Part shown: in pieces, positions 38,217-47,636 of the stretch | How the letters are laid out: each line of letters starts with the position of its first letter | How positions within the stretch are numbered: the stretch's first letter is position 1 | Origin: Bradyrhizobium australiense | Lineage (GTDB): Bacteria > Pseudomonadota > Alphaproteobacteria > Rhizobiales > Xanthobacteraceae | NCBI RefSeq assembly: GCF_013114825.1 | Contig: NZ_JAAVLX010000008.1 | Span: 1 to 64,000, forward strand | Direction: 5' to 3' | Length of the DNA stretch: 64,000 bases | Notes under the pieces: model-generated | The model's database searches: none | The model's input: only the letters and a program-made list of their open reading frames with translations | What the model was told of the DNA's origin: nothing | Translations under genes and position numbers: made by a program

Positions 38217-39287
38217 TCACTTCGGCGCGATGCCGGCGAATTGCAGCACGCCGGCCACGATCACCACCATCGCCAGCGACAACGGCAAAAACACCTTCCA
38301 GCCGAGTCGCATCAGTTGATCGTAGCGGTAGCGCGGCACGATCGCCTTTGCCATCGCGAACAGGAAGAACATGAAGAACAGTTTCAGCGCGAACCACACC
38401 ACGCCCGGGATCCAGGTGAAGGGCGGCAGCGCCACCGGCGGCAGCCAGCCGCCGAGGAACATGATCGTCGCCATCGCGCACATCGTGGTGATCGCGACAT
38501 ATTCGCCGAGCATGAACAGCAGATACGGCGTCGAGCCGTATTCGACCATGAAGCCCGCGACCAGTTCGGATTCCGCTTCCACCAGATCGAACGGCGGACG
38601 GTTGGTCTCAGCCAGCGCCGAAACGTAGAACACCACGAACATCGGAAACAGCGGCCACACATACCAGTTCAGGATGGTAAGCTGCGGCAGCCCGATCAGG
38701 CTGGCGAAACCGCGGGCGTTCTGCGCTTCCACCACCGCCGAAAGGTTGAGCGAGCCGGCGCAGAGCAGGACTGTGATAATGACGAAGCCGATCGAGACTT
38801 CGTAGGACACCATCTGCGCCGCGGAGCGAAGCGCCGCCAGGAACGGGTATTTCGAGTTCGACGACCAGCCGGCCATGATGATGCCGTAGATCGACAGCGA
38901 CGAGATCGCAAAGATGTAGAGCACGCCGACGTTGATGTCCGAGATCACCCAGCCGAGATCCATCGGGATGACAGCCCAGGCGGCGAGCGCCAACACGCAG
39001 GACACCAGCGGCGCCAGCAGGAACACGCCCTTGTTGGAACCGGACGGGATGATCGGCTCCTTCAGCACGAACTTCAAAAGGTCCGCGAAGGATTGTAAGA
39101 GGCCCCAGGGACCCACCACGTTGGGGCCGCGGCGGATCTGCACCGCCGCCCAGATCTTGCGGTCGGCAAGCAGAATGTAGGCGATCGCGATCAACAGCAC
39201 GACGAGCAGCAACAGGCTTTGCGCGACCATGACGATCAGCGGCCAGAGAAAGCCGGTCCAGAACGAGCTTGCGAAGAATTCAGCCAT
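38217..39287 (-). CDS. nuoH: NADH-quinone oxidoreductase subunit H
   Basis: 356 residues and eight helices, with RRGPNVVGPWGLLQSFADLL and ETNRPPFDLVEAESELVAGF, the quinone-site loops of complex I. Start at 39287 (MAEFF); an extra ATG immediately precedes it. Confidence 0.97.
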   Translation of the reverse strand: MAEFFASSFWTGFLWPLIVMVAQSLLLLVVLLIAIAYILLADRKIWAAVQIRRGPNVVGPWGLLQSFADLLKFVLKEPIIPSGSNKGVFLLAPLVSCVLALAAWAVIPMDLGWVISDINVGVLYIFAISSLSIYGIIMAGWSSNSKYPFLAALRSAAQMVSYEVSIGFVIITVLLCAGSLNLSAVVEAQNARGFASLIGLPQLTILNWYVWPLFPMFVVFYVSALAETNRPPFDLVEAESELVAGFMVEYGSTPYLLFMLGEYVAITTMCAMATIMFLGGWLPPVALPPFTWIPGVVWFALKLFFMFFLFAMAKAIVPRYRYDQLMRLGWKVFLPLSLAMVVIVAGVLQFAGIAPK

Positions 39288-39297
39288 CACGTCACGC

Positions 39298-41376
39298 TCA
39301 CTCCGCTGCCGTCAGCATTCGCCCGGCCGCCAGCCGGGAACATTCCGCCATCACCGCCGAGGCCCGCGCGATCGGGTTGGTCAGATAGAAATCCTCGACC
39401 GAGCTCTTGAACGGGGTCTTGTCGAGCTTGCCGCCCTTCTTGCCCGCCAGCGCCTTGACGTCACTGGCCTTGCCGGGCTCGATCTGGTCGATCCGCATCA
39501 GATACGGCACGGCCTTGAAGAGCGCCTGGCGCAGCGCCTGGAGGGAGTCATAGGGCAGCTTCTTGCCGAGCACGTCCGATAGCGCGCGGATGATCGCCCA
39601 GTCCTCGCGCGCCTCTCCGGGCGGAAACGCCGCGCGGCTGGCGATCTGCGCCCTGCCCTCGGTGTTGACGTAGAGGCCGGATTTTTCGGTATAAGCCGCG
39701 CCCGGCAGGATGACGTCGGCGCGGTGCGCGCCGCGGTCCCCGTGGGTGCCGATATAGACCACGAACGTGCCGTCCGGCACCTTCACCTCGTCGGCTCCTA
39801 ACAAGAACAGCACGTCGAGCGTGCCGAAGGTCGTCATCTGCGCCAGGCTGAGCCCGCCGGTATCAGCCGCAAAGCCGATATCGAGCGCGCCCGCGCGCGC
39901 GGCGGTATCCTGCAGCACCGCAAAACCGTTCCAGCCGTCCTTGAGCGCGCCAACGCCTGCGGCAACCTTGGCCGCCAGCGCCAGCACCGCGGCGCCGTCG
40001 TGCCGCGCGAGCGCGCCGGCGCCGACCAGCACGATCGGGTTCTTGGCGCCCTTCAGCACCTCGGCGAAGGAATGCTTGCCGGTGGCGAGCTGCCCGAGCG
40101 AATCCGTGCCGGCGCCGAGGTAGTCGTAGTCATAGGTCAAATCGGCCTTGGCGCCGATCACGCCGACCCTGAGCTGACCCGTGCGCCAGCGCTTGCGGAT
40201 GCGCGCGTTGAGGACGGCGGCTTCCTTACGCGGATTGGAGCCGATGATCAGCAGCGCATCGGCCTGCTCAATCCCGGCAATGGTCGGATTGAAGATGTAG
40301 GTCGCCCGTCCCGCCTTGGGGTCGAAAGCGTCGCCGCCCTGCACCGCGAGGTTGGTGGAACCATATCGGCCCAACAGATCCTTGAGCGCGAACATCTCCT
40401 CGACCGCGGCGAGATCGCCGGCGATGGCGCCGATCCGCTTGCCGTCGCTCATCCTGACTTTGGCTGCGATCGCCGCAAAAGCTTCCTGCCATGACGCAGC
40501 GCGGAGCTTGCCGTTCTCGCGGATATAAGGCCGGTCGAGCCGCTGCGTGCGCAGGCCGTCGACGACATGACGGGTCTTGTCGGAAATCCATTCCTCGTTC
40601 ACGGCCTCGTTGATGCGCGGCAGGATCCGCATCACCTCACGGCCACGGGTATCGACGCGGATCGCGGAGCCGACGCCATCCATGACGTCCACCGACTGCG
40701 TCTTGCCGAGCTCCCACGGACGCGCGGCGAAAGCATACGGCTTCGAGGTCAGCGCGCCCACCGGGCAGATATCGACGAGGTTACCCTGAAGCTCCGATGT
40801 CAACGCCTGCTCCAGATAGGTCGTGATCTCCATGTCTTCGCCGCGGCCGGTGGCGCCCATTTCCGGCGTGCCGCAGACTTCAGCGGAGAAACGGACGCAG
40901 CGCGTGCACTGGATGCAGCGGTTCATCGAGGTCTTGACCAGCGCGCCCAGATACTTGTCCTCGACGGCGCGCTTGTTCTCGGCAAAGCGCGAGGTGTCGA
41001 CGCCGTAGCCCATCGCCTGGTCCTGCAGGTCGCACTCGCCGCCCTGGTCGCAGATCGGGCAATCCAGCGGGTGGTTGATCAGCAAAAATTCCATCACGCC
41101 TTCGCGCGCCTTCTTCACCATCGGCGAACGGGTCGAGATTTCCGGCGGCTCGCCCTTCGGGCCGGGCCGGCAGTCGCGCACGCCCCAGGCGCAGCTTGCG
41201 ACCGGTTTCGGGCCCCCCTTGATCTCGACAAGGCACATCCGGCAATTGCCTGCGATCGACAGCCGCTCGTGGTAGCAGAAGCGCGGGATTTCGGCGCCCG
41301 CGGCCTCGCACGCCTGCAGCAGCGTGTACTCCGCAGGCACATCGATTTCCTTGCCGTCGATGATGAGTTTGGTCAT
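39298..41376 (-). CDS. nuoG: NADH-quinone oxidoreductase subunit G
   Basis: 692 residues: an N-terminal 2Fe-2S domain (CYHERLSIAGNCRMC), 4Fe-4S motifs (CPICDQGGECDLQD, CIQCTRCVRFSAEVCG) and a molybdopterin-oxidoreductase-like C-terminal half. It is an electron-input subunit of complex I. Two extra genes separate it from nuoF upstream. Confidence 0.97.
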   Translation of the reverse strand: MTKLIIDGKEIDVPAEYTLLQACEAAGAEIPRFCYHERLSIAGNCRMCLVEIKGGPKPVASCAWGVRDCRPGPKGEPPEISTRSPMVKKAREGVMEFLLINHPLDCPICDQGGECDLQDQAMGYGVDTSRFAENKRAVEDKYLGALVKTSMNRCIQCTRCVRFSAEVCGTPEMGATGRGEDMEITTYLEQALTSELQGNLVDICPVGALTSKPYAFAARPWELGKTQSVDVMDGVGSAIRVDTRGREVMRILPRINEAVNEEWISDKTRHVVDGLRTQRLDRPYIRENGKLRAASWQEAFAAIAAKVRMSDGKRIGAIAGDLAAVEEMFALKDLLGRYGSTNLAVQGGDAFDPKAGRATYIFNPTIAGIEQADALLIIGSNPRKEAAVLNARIRKRWRTGQLRVGVIGAKADLTYDYDYLGAGTDSLGQLATGKHSFAEVLKGAKNPIVLVGAGALARHDGAAVLALAAKVAAGVGALKDGWNGFAVLQDTAARAGALDIGFAADTGGLSLAQMTTFGTLDVLFLLGADEVKVPDGTFVVYIGTHGDRGAHRADVILPGAAYTEKSGLYVNTEGRAQIASRAAFPPGEAREDWAIIRALSDVLGKKLPYDSLQALRQALFKAVPYLMRIDQIEPGKASDVKALAGKKGGKLDKTPFKSSVEDFYLTNPIARASAVMAECSRLAAGRMLTAAE

Positions 41377-41383
41377 TGCTGTC

Positions 41384-41884
41384 TCAAGTCTTTCCCAGCT
41401 TGCAGTCTGGCGGTGTAATGCTGGCGGTCTTCATCGACGTCTTGATCCATTGCTGGGTCTCGGCGCCATAAGTGGCAAGATAGGCCGGCTGTGCCGCGTT
41501 CTTCTCGCACAGGAACGGCAGATGCGGCTTCAGGTCGTAGTCGCAGGAGGCCAGCCATTCGCGCTTTCCGGCGAATGCGCCGAGCGCTTCCTCGCAGGCG
41601 TAGAGGAAGTAGGTGACGAAGCTCTCGTACTGGACCAGCTCGTCGCGGCCGGAATCCTTGATCTTGTCGTAGTCCGGCTGCGCGAATTTCGGATTCTTGA
41701 ACGCCAGATCGGTGTAGCCCAGAAACGCCTGCCGCGCGCTCGCTGCGCGGTTGTTGGTGCGGATTTCGTTGATCTGGAACAGGATCGCAACAAAGCCGAG
41801 CAGCGCCACGGCCGCCTGCGCCATCTGCGCCAGCGTCCCGTATCTCTGCCACCAGAAGCTCGGTTGCGACATCGTTGCCATCAT
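41384..41884 (-). CDS. Hypothetical membrane-anchored protein embedded in the nuo operon
   Basis: 166 residues. An N-terminal transmembrane helix (AQAAVALLGFVAILFQINEI) is followed by a soluble domain rich in aromatic residues with three cysteines (YFLYACEEALG, LASCDYDLKPHLPFLCEKN). It begins one base after the stop of the 66-residue gene and ends 7 bases before nuoG, so it is co-transcribed. It is not a known complex I subunit; a role in assembly or regulation is only inference. Confidence 0.75.
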   Translation of the reverse strand: MMATMSQPSFWWQRYGTLAQMAQAAVALLGFVAILFQINEIRTNNRAASARQAFLGYTDLAFKNPKFAQPDYDKIKDSGRDELVQYESFVTYFLYACEEALGAFAGKREWLASCDYDLKPHLPFLCEKNAAQPAYLATYGAETQQWIKTSMKTASITPPDCKLGKT

Positions 41885-41885
41885 C

Positions 41886-42086
41886 TCAATGCGTTACAAC
41901 GGACGGTTCGAGGCGCTTCTCGATCCGATCCACCCGGACTTCAAGGCGGTCGAGCCTGCGGTTGACGCCGGCAAGCCCTTCCTCGACGGCGGTAACACGA
42001 TCATGAAGATCTTCCGCCATCCGCTCCGTGCGCTGATCAATCTGGCGCAGGATCGCCAGCACAATGCTGTCCGGTTCGTTTGCCAT
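41886..42086 (-). CDS. 66-residue coiled-coil protein embedded in the nuo operon
   Basis: A small, highly charged protein with clear heptads (LAGVNRRLDRLEVRVDRIEK) and no membrane segment. It sits 4 bases after nuoF and just before the 166-residue gene. The spacing supports translation as part of the operon. Its function is unknown. Confidence 0.7.
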   Translation of the reverse strand: MANEPDSIVLAILRQIDQRTERMAEDLHDRVTAVEEGLAGVNRRLDRLEVRVDRIEKRLEPSVVTH

Positions 42087-42090
42087 TGCC

Positions 42091-43416
42091 CTACTCCGCC
42101 GCGACCAGGTTCACGGGATCGCGCACGCCGGTATCGTCGATATCGGCCTTGTGCGAATACTGGTCGATGCGCGCCTCGATCTCGTGACGGAAATGCGCGA
42201 TCAGGCCCTGGATCGGCCACGCCGCGGCGTCGCCGAGCGCGCAGATGGTGTGACCTTCGACCTGTTTTGTCACCTCAAGCAGCATGTCGATCTCGCGCTT
42301 ATGCGCCCTACCCTCGGCCATGCGGGTCAGCACGCGCCACATCCAGCCTGTGCCTTCGCGGCAGGGCGTGCACTGGCCGCAGCTCTCATGCTTGTAGAAA
42401 TAGGAGATGCGCGCGATCGCCCGGATCAGGTCGGTCGACTTGTCCATCACGATCACGGCTGCGGTGCCGAGGCCCGAGCGCAGCTTGCCGAGGCTGTCGA
42501 AATCCATCGGCGTATCGATGATCTGCTCGGCCGGCACCATGCGCACCGACGAGCCACCGGGAATCACGGCTTTCAAATTGTCCCAGCCCCCGCGAATGCC
42601 GCCGCAATGGCGCTCGATCAGCTCACGGAACGGAATACCCATCGCCTCTTCGACGTTGCAGGGACGCTCGACATGGCCGGAAACGCAAAACAGTTTTGTT
42701 CCGACGTTGTTGGGCCGGCCGATGGCGGCGAACCACGCCGCGCCACGACGGAGAATGTCGGGCGCGACCGCGATGGATTCGACATTGTTGACGGTAGTCG
42801 GGCAGCCGTAGAGGCCGACATTGGCCGGGAATGGCGGCTTCAGCCGCGGCTGGCCCTTCTTGCCTTCGAGGCTTTCCAGCAGCGCAGTTTCCTCGCCGCA
42901 GATATACGCGCCGGCGCCATGGGCGACATAAACGTCGAATGGCCAGCCATTGACGTTGTCCTTGCCGACCAGTTTGGCGTCATAGGCCTGGTCGATCGCG
43001 GCCTGCAGATGCTCGCGCTCGCGGATGAACTCGCCGCGGACATAGATATAGCAGGCATGCGCGCCCATCGCGAAGCTCGCGAGCAGGCAGCCCTCGACCA
43101 AGAGATGCGGATCGTGCCGCATGATCTCGCGGTCCTTGCAAGTGCCGGGCTCGGATTCGTCGGCGTTGACCACGAGATAGCTCGGCCGGCCGTCGGTGGA
43201 TTCCTTCGGCATGAACGACCATTTCAGGCCGGTCGGAAAGCCCGCCCCGCCGCGGCCGCGCAGGCCGGAGGCCTTCATCTCGTTGATGATCCAGTCGCGG
43301 CCCTTGTCGATGATCGCTTTGGTGCCGTCCCACGCGCCGCGGCGGCGCGCGCCCTCCAGCCCCCAATCATGAAGGCCATAGAGGTTCTTGAAGATGCGAT
43401 CCTTGTCGTCGAGCAT
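42091..43416 (-). CDS. nuoF: NADH-quinone oxidoreductase subunit F
   Basis: 441 residues from the ATG at 43416 (GAGGAAGC upstream; the frame is open back to 43455). Contains the FMN/NADH site GRGGAGFPTGLKWSFMPK and the N3 4Fe-4S motif ESCGQCTPCREG. It is the NADH-oxidising subunit of complex I. Confidence 0.96.
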   Translation of the reverse strand: MLDDKDRIFKNLYGLHDWGLEGARRRGAWDGTKAIIDKGRDWIINEMKASGLRGRGGAGFPTGLKWSFMPKESTDGRPSYLVVNADESEPGTCKDREIMRHDPHLLVEGCLLASFAMGAHACYIYVRGEFIREREHLQAAIDQAYDAKLVGKDNVNGWPFDVYVAHGAGAYICGEETALLESLEGKKGQPRLKPPFPANVGLYGCPTTVNNVESIAVAPDILRRGAAWFAAIGRPNNVGTKLFCVSGHVERPCNVEEAMGIPFRELIERHCGGIRGGWDNLKAVIPGGSSVRMVPAEQIIDTPMDFDSLGKLRSGLGTAAVIVMDKSTDLIRAIARISYFYKHESCGQCTPCREGTGWMWRVLTRMAEGRAHKREIDMLLEVTKQVEGHTICALGDAAAWPIQGLIAHFRHEIEARIDQYSHKADIDDTGVRDPVNLVAAE

Positions 43417-43435
43417 GACTTGAAGCTTCCTCAGA

Positions 43436-43600
43436 TCAACGATTGGACTGCGCATAGGCGAGGCCCGCGGCGCATCCGCCGAAGGTCAGTGCCCACAACA
43501 GGCTGGATTCGAGCGTTGCGTTCAGCCCGTAACGCTGCAGCAGAAAAATGAACGCCGCCGCCGCCACGGCGTGCATGCCGATATAGCGCCAGTTCTTCAT
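43436..43600 (-). CDS. 54-residue membrane protein between nuoE and nuoF
   Basis: A short ORF from the ATG at 43600 with GGAGGG eight bases upstream. It has two hydrophobic stretches (MHAVAAAAFIFLLQRYG and SLLWALTFGGCAAGLAYA), so a helical hairpin is expected. It lies inside the nuo operon, and its stop is 19 bases before the nuoF start. No family was recognised; it may be a small accessory or assembly factor. Confidence 0.7.
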   Translation of the reverse strand: MKNWRYIGMHAVAAAAFIFLLQRYGLNATLESSLLWALTFGGCAAGLAYAQSNR

Positions 43601-43647
43601 CGCGCTGACCCTCCCCGGCCCGCTCACGGGCGATGTGCCGTTACGCA

Positions 43648-44259
43648 TCATGTCGATTCTTTCAGCGTCGTCGGCCCACCGACAGGCGCCGAGAACTGAC
43701 GGTCGACCTGCGGTCCGGGCTTCGGCGGATTGCCCGAAGCAAAGCCGTCCAGCACCTTGCCGAAACTTTCCTTGGTCAGGTCCTCGTAAGTGTCCTTCCA
43801 GATCTGCACCATCGGCGCGTTGACGCAGGCGCCCAGGCACTCGACCTCTTCCCAGCTAAAGTTGCCGTCCTTCGACACATGGAAGGGCTCGTGATGAATG
43901 CGGCTCTGGCATACCTCGATCAGGTCGCCGGCGCCGCGCAGCCGGCAAGGCGTGGTGCCGCACACCTGCACATGGGCCTTCTTGCCGACCGGCTGCAACT
44001 GGAACATGGTGTAGAAGGTCGCCACTTCCAGCACGCGGATGTAGGGCATGTCGAGCAGGTCGGCGACCACGCGGATCGCGGCTTCCGATACCCATCCGTC
44101 ATGCTGCTCCTGCGCGCGCCACAGGATCGCGATGACAGCAGACGCCTGCCGTCCCGGCGGATACTTTGCGATCTGCGCCTTGGCCCAGGCGAGATTCTCA
44201 TCCGTGAACGTGAAGCTCGCGGGCTGCAATTCCTTCGGTGCGAGGCGGCGGACGGACAT
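43648..44259 (-). CDS. nuoE: NADH-quinone oxidoreductase subunit E
   Basis: 203 residues with the thioredoxin-like 2Fe-2S fold: CGTTPCRLRGAG and CLGACVNAPMVQI carry the four cluster N1a cysteines. It works with NuoF in NADH oxidation. It follows the FkbM methyltransferase gene by 11 bases. Confidence 0.96.
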   Translation of the reverse strand: MSVRRLAPKELQPASFTFTDENLAWAKAQIAKYPPGRQASAVIAILWRAQEQHDGWVSEAAIRVVADLLDMPYIRVLEVATFYTMFQLQPVGKKAHVQVCGTTPCRLRGAGDLIEVCQSRIHHEPFHVSKDGNFSWEEVECLGACVNAPMVQIWKDTYEDLTKESFGKVLDGFASGNPPKPGPQVDRQFSAPVGGPTTLKEST

Positions 44260-44270
44260 CGTTCAGTCTC

Positions 44271-45230
44271 TCATTGCACGCGGCGCGCGGCTTTCGCATT
44301 GAGCGCTTCAATCCGGGCGAGCCAGAATGCGCTTGCGGTGCCGAACACGTTGTAGCCGACATGGGTTGAAACCTTGATCCGGTCCAGGATCGAAAGATCG
44401 GTCACGGTTTCAAGGCGATTGCTGCGCGGATCGTAGACGATCAGCTTCAGCGGCGTCTGTTCGAGGATATAGCGCGATACGGTATGCTCGGGGTCATTAC
44501 CGTGCTCCTCGCACAGCAAGACGCTGTCGCCCTGCATCAGCCGCGCGCCGCCCTTCATGGCCTCGATCTCGACGCCTTCGACGTCGAGCTTGATCAGGTA
44601 TTTTCCATCCGCAGCGACCATGCCGTCATCGAGCAGATTGTCGAGCGCGATGACCGGCACTTCCTCGCCGCCCGATTGGTCGCCGGCAATGCTGAAGGCC
44701 TCATGCTTGGTGCCTGATAGCCGCGCGGTGCCGCGCGCGGCACCGATCGCGCATTTCATCACTTCGAAACGATTGCCGTTGATTTTGGCATTGTTGGCCA
44801 GCTTCGGGAAATTCTGTCCCGATGGCTCGATCGCGATCGCTTTGTGCGAGCCGAACGGCTTGCTCGACGCCAAGACCGACCAGTAGCCGTAATTGGCGCC
44901 GCAATCGAGCAGCGTGTAGTCGACGTCGGCTGAATCCTTGAACAGCAGCTCCAACTCGTCTTCATAGCTGAAGGTGCGGTTGAGCAACTTGCTCCAGTAG
45001 CCGTCGCCATAGGGAAATTCGAACACGGCATCGGGATTGAGTTTGATCTGGATGCCGCGCTCAGGCAGTGTCGTGCGCAACAGGTTGGCGCAGATGTTGT
45101 AGCCGCGATGCGAAAAGTTAGACGCCACCTTCGACCCTAGCACCAGCGCCAACGCGGCCAAACGCTCCCACGCGTTCGCACCCTCGAGTGCGCCCGATGC
45201 CCGGTCAAACTGGATGGGCGCCTGCGCCAT
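44271..45230 (-). CDS. FkbM-family SAM methyltransferase embedded between nuoD and nuoE
   Basis: 319 residues from the ATG at 45230, which overlaps the nuoD stop by one base (TGATG), showing translational coupling. SAM-binding motifs: LLDCGANYGYWSVLAS (motif I), AIAIEPSGQN, and YLIKLDVEGVEIEAMKGG, the FkbM hallmark. FkbM enzymes O-methylate sugars or small molecules. Nothing known links them to complex I, so the placement inside the operon is notable. The longer frame from 45359 lies within nuoD and is rejected. Confidence 0.88.
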   Translation of the reverse strand: MAQAPIQFDRASGALEGANAWERLAALALVLGSKVASNFSHRGYNICANLLRTTLPERGIQIKLNPDAVFEFPYGDGYWSKLLNRTFSYEDELELLFKDSADVDYTLLDCGANYGYWSVLASSKPFGSHKAIAIEPSGQNFPKLANNAKINGNRFEVMKCAIGAARGTARLSGTKHEAFSIAGDQSGGEEVPVIALDNLLDDGMVAADGKYLIKLDVEGVEIEAMKGGARLMQGDSVLLCEEHGNDPEHTVSRYILEQTPLKLIVYDPRSNRLETVTDLSILDRIKVSTHVGYNVFGTASAFWLARIEALNAKAARRVQ

Positions 45231-46420
45231 CACCGATCGACCTCTCCGAACACGATGTCGAGCGAGCCGAGAATGGCCGAGACGTCGGCGAGCAGATGGC
45301 CGCGGCAGATGAAATCCATCGCCTGCAAATGAGCAAAGCCCGGCGCACGGATCTTGCATTTGTAAGGCTTGTTGGTGCCATCGGAGACCAGGTAGACGCC
45401 GAACTCACCTTTCGGCGCCTCGACCGCGGCGTAGACTTCGCCCGCCGGGACGTGCACGCCTTCGGTATAGAGCTTGAAATGGTGGATGAGGGCTTCCATC
45501 GAGCGCTTCATCTCGCCGCGCCGCGGTGGCGCGATCTTGTTATCCTCGACTACGACGGGTCCCTGGCCATCAGGCTCACGCAGCTTTGCGATGCACTGCT
45601 TCATGATGTGCACGGACTGGCGCATTTCTTCCATCCGGATGCAGTAGCGGTCGTAGCAGTCGCCGTTCTTGCCGATCGGAATGTCGAAATCCATTTCGGC
45701 GTAGCACTCGTAGGGCTGCGCCTTGCGCAGGTCCCATGCCGCGCCCGAGCCGCGCACCATGACGCCGGAGAAGCCCCACTCCCAAGCCTGCTGCAGCGTC
45801 ACCACGCCGATATCGACGTTGCGCTGCTTGAAGATGCGATTGCCCGTCAGCAGCGTTTCAAGGTCGGCGACCACCTGAAGGAACGGATCGCACCAGGCCT
45901 CGATATCGTCGATCAGTTTTGGCGGCAGGTCCTGATGCACGCCGCCGACACGGAAATAGGCCGCATGCATGCGCGAACCGGAGGCGCGCTCATAAAACAC
46001 CATCAGCTTTTCGCGCTCTTCAAAGCCCCACAGCGGCGGAGTGAGCGCACCGACGTCCATCGCCTGCGTGGTGACGTTGAGCAGATGCGACAGGATGCGG
46101 CCGATTTCGCAATAGAGCACGCGGATCAACTGGCCGCGGCGCGGCACGCTGATGCCAAGCAACTTTTCCGCGGCGAGACAGAACGCGTGCTCCTGATTCA
46201 TCGGCGCGACGTAATCGAGCCGGTCGAAATACGGAATTGCCTGCAGATAGGTCTTTGCCTCGATCAGCTTTTCGGTCCCGCGATGCAGGAGGCCAATATG
46301 CGGATCGACGCGCTCGACGACCTCGCCATCCAATTCCAGAACAAGGCGCAGCACGCCATGCGCCGCCGGATGCTGCGGCCCGAAGTTGATGGTGAAATTC
46401 CGGAGATTCTGTTCGTTCAT
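45230..46420 (-). CDS. nuoD: NADH-quinone oxidoreductase subunit D
   Basis: 396 residues, the 49-kDa homologue, with NFGPQHPAAHGVLRLVLELD lining the quinone cavity and the conserved C-terminus SLDIVFGEVDR. It lies 2 bases after nuoC, and its stop overlaps the FkbM gene start. Confidence 0.97.
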   Translation of the reverse strand: MNEQNLRNFTINFGPQHPAAHGVLRLVLELDGEVVERVDPHIGLLHRGTEKLIEAKTYLQAIPYFDRLDYVAPMNQEHAFCLAAEKLLGISVPRRGQLIRVLYCEIGRILSHLLNVTTQAMDVGALTPPLWGFEEREKLMVFYERASGSRMHAAYFRVGGVHQDLPPKLIDDIEAWCDPFLQVVADLETLLTGNRIFKQRNVDIGVVTLQQAWEWGFSGVMVRGSGAAWDLRKAQPYECYAEMDFDIPIGKNGDCYDRYCIRMEEMRQSVHIMKQCIAKLREPDGQGPVVVEDNKIAPPRRGEMKRSMEALIHHFKLYTEGVHVPAGEVYAAVEAPKGEFGVYLVSDGTNKPYKCKIRAPGFAHLQAMDFICRGHLLADVSAILGSLDIVFGEVDR

Positions 46421-46422
46421 GG

Positions 46423-47034
46423 TCAGGCCTTCGGCTCAGCCTTCTCATCGCCCGGCAGCGGATAATCAGCGCCTTCCCATGGCGAGAGGAAATCGAATTT
46501 ACGGAATTCCTGGTTGAGACGGACGGGCTCGTAGAGCACACGCTTCTCCTGGTCGTCGTAGCGGACCTCAACGAAGCCGGTGAGCGGGAAATCCTTGCGC
46601 AAGGGATGGCCGTCGAAGCCGTAGTCCGTCAGCAGCCGACGCATGTCGGGGTGGCCGGTGAAGATCACGCCGTAGAGGTCGTAGGTCTCGCGCTCGAACC
46701 AGTCGGCGCCGGGAAACACGTCAATGATCGATGGCACCTGCGTGGTCTCATCGGCCTCGGCGCGGATGCGAATGCGCTCGTTCAGCGTCGGCGACAGTAG
46801 ATGATAGACCACGTCGAACCGCTTCTCGCGGCCGGGATAGTCCACTGCCGTCACGTCGGTGATGTTGACAAAGCGCAGCGCAGGATCGTCGCGCAGGTGC
46901 TTCATGACATCGACGATCTTGCCGGCCTCGACCGTGACGGTGAGCTGATTGAACGCGACCGCATGGGCAGTGGCCGCGCCCGGAAGCGCGCTAACAATCG
47001 TCTGCCCAAGGGCGTCGAGCTTGCCGTCGTCCAT
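46423..47034 (-). CDS. nuoC: NADH-quinone oxidoreductase subunit C
   Basis: 203 residues of the 30-kDa subunit, with WFERETYDLYGVIFTGHPD and LTDYGFDGHPLRKDFPL motifs. It is a separate gene rather than a NuoCD fusion. Peripheral arm of complex I. Confidence 0.97.
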   Translation of the reverse strand: MDDGKLDALGQTIVSALPGAATAHAVAFNQLTVTVEAGKIVDVMKHLRDDPALRFVNITDVTAVDYPGREKRFDVVYHLLSPTLNERIRIRAEADETTQVPSIIDVFPGADWFERETYDLYGVIFTGHPDMRRLLTDYGFDGHPLRKDFPLTGFVEVRYDDQEKRVLYEPVRLNQEFRKFDFLSPWEGADYPLPGDEKAEPKA

Positions 47035-47045
47035 TACCTAAAACC

Positions 47046-47636
47046 TTAGCGTTCGATGGTCCCGATGCGCCGGATCTTCTTCTGCAGCAGCAATATGCCG
47101 TAGAGCAGCGCCTCCGCCGTCGGTGGGCATCCGGGCACGTAGATGTCGATCGGCACAATGCGGTCGCAGCCGCGCACCACCGAGTACGAGTAATGATAGT
47201 AGCCGCCGCCATTGGCGCACGACCCCATCGAGATCACGTAGCGCGGCTCGGGCATCTGATCGTAGACCTTGCGCAGCGCCGGCGCCATCTTGTTGGTCAG
47301 CGTGCCCGCCACGATCATGACATCGGACTGCCGCGGCGAGGCGCGCGGCGCAAAGCCGAAGCGCTCGACGTCGTAGCGCGGCATCGACACCTGCATCATC
47401 TCGACCGCGCAGCAGGCGAGGCCGAAGGTCATCCACATCAACGAGCCCGTGCGAGCCCAGGTGATCAGATCGTCGGCGGCGGCAACGAAGAAGCCCTTGT
47501 CCGACAGTTCGTGGTTGACCTCGAGGAAGAACGGGTCGTTGGCGCCGACCGGCTTGCCGGTCGAGGGGTCGAGAATGCCCTTCGGCGCCAGCGCGATCGC
47601 CGGCGAAGAGCCTGTTATTGTCTGGCTCAATCCCAT
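47046..47636 (-). CDS. nuoB: NADH-quinone oxidoreductase subunit B
   Basis: 196 residues from MGLSQTITG at 47636 (the frame is open to 47657). Cluster N2 cysteines are in FGLACCAVEMM, MGSCANGGGYY and VPGCPPTAEAL. It overlaps nuoA by 10 bases and hands electrons to quinone. Confidence 0.95.
   Translation of the reverse strand: MGLSQTITGSSPAIALAPKGILDPSTGKPVGANDPFFLEVNHELSDKGFFVAAADDLITWARTGSLMWMTFGLACCAVEMMQVSMPRYDVERFGFAPRASPRQSDVMIVAGTLTNKMAPALRKVYDQMPEPRYVISMGSCANGGGYYHYSYSVVRGCDRIVPIDIYVPGCPPTAEALLYGILLLQKKIRRIGTIER

Noticed and set aside
45231..45359. N-terminal extension of the FkbM gene into nuoD
   Set aside because: Arg-rich shadow sequence of nuoD; the coupled start at 45230 is the natural one.
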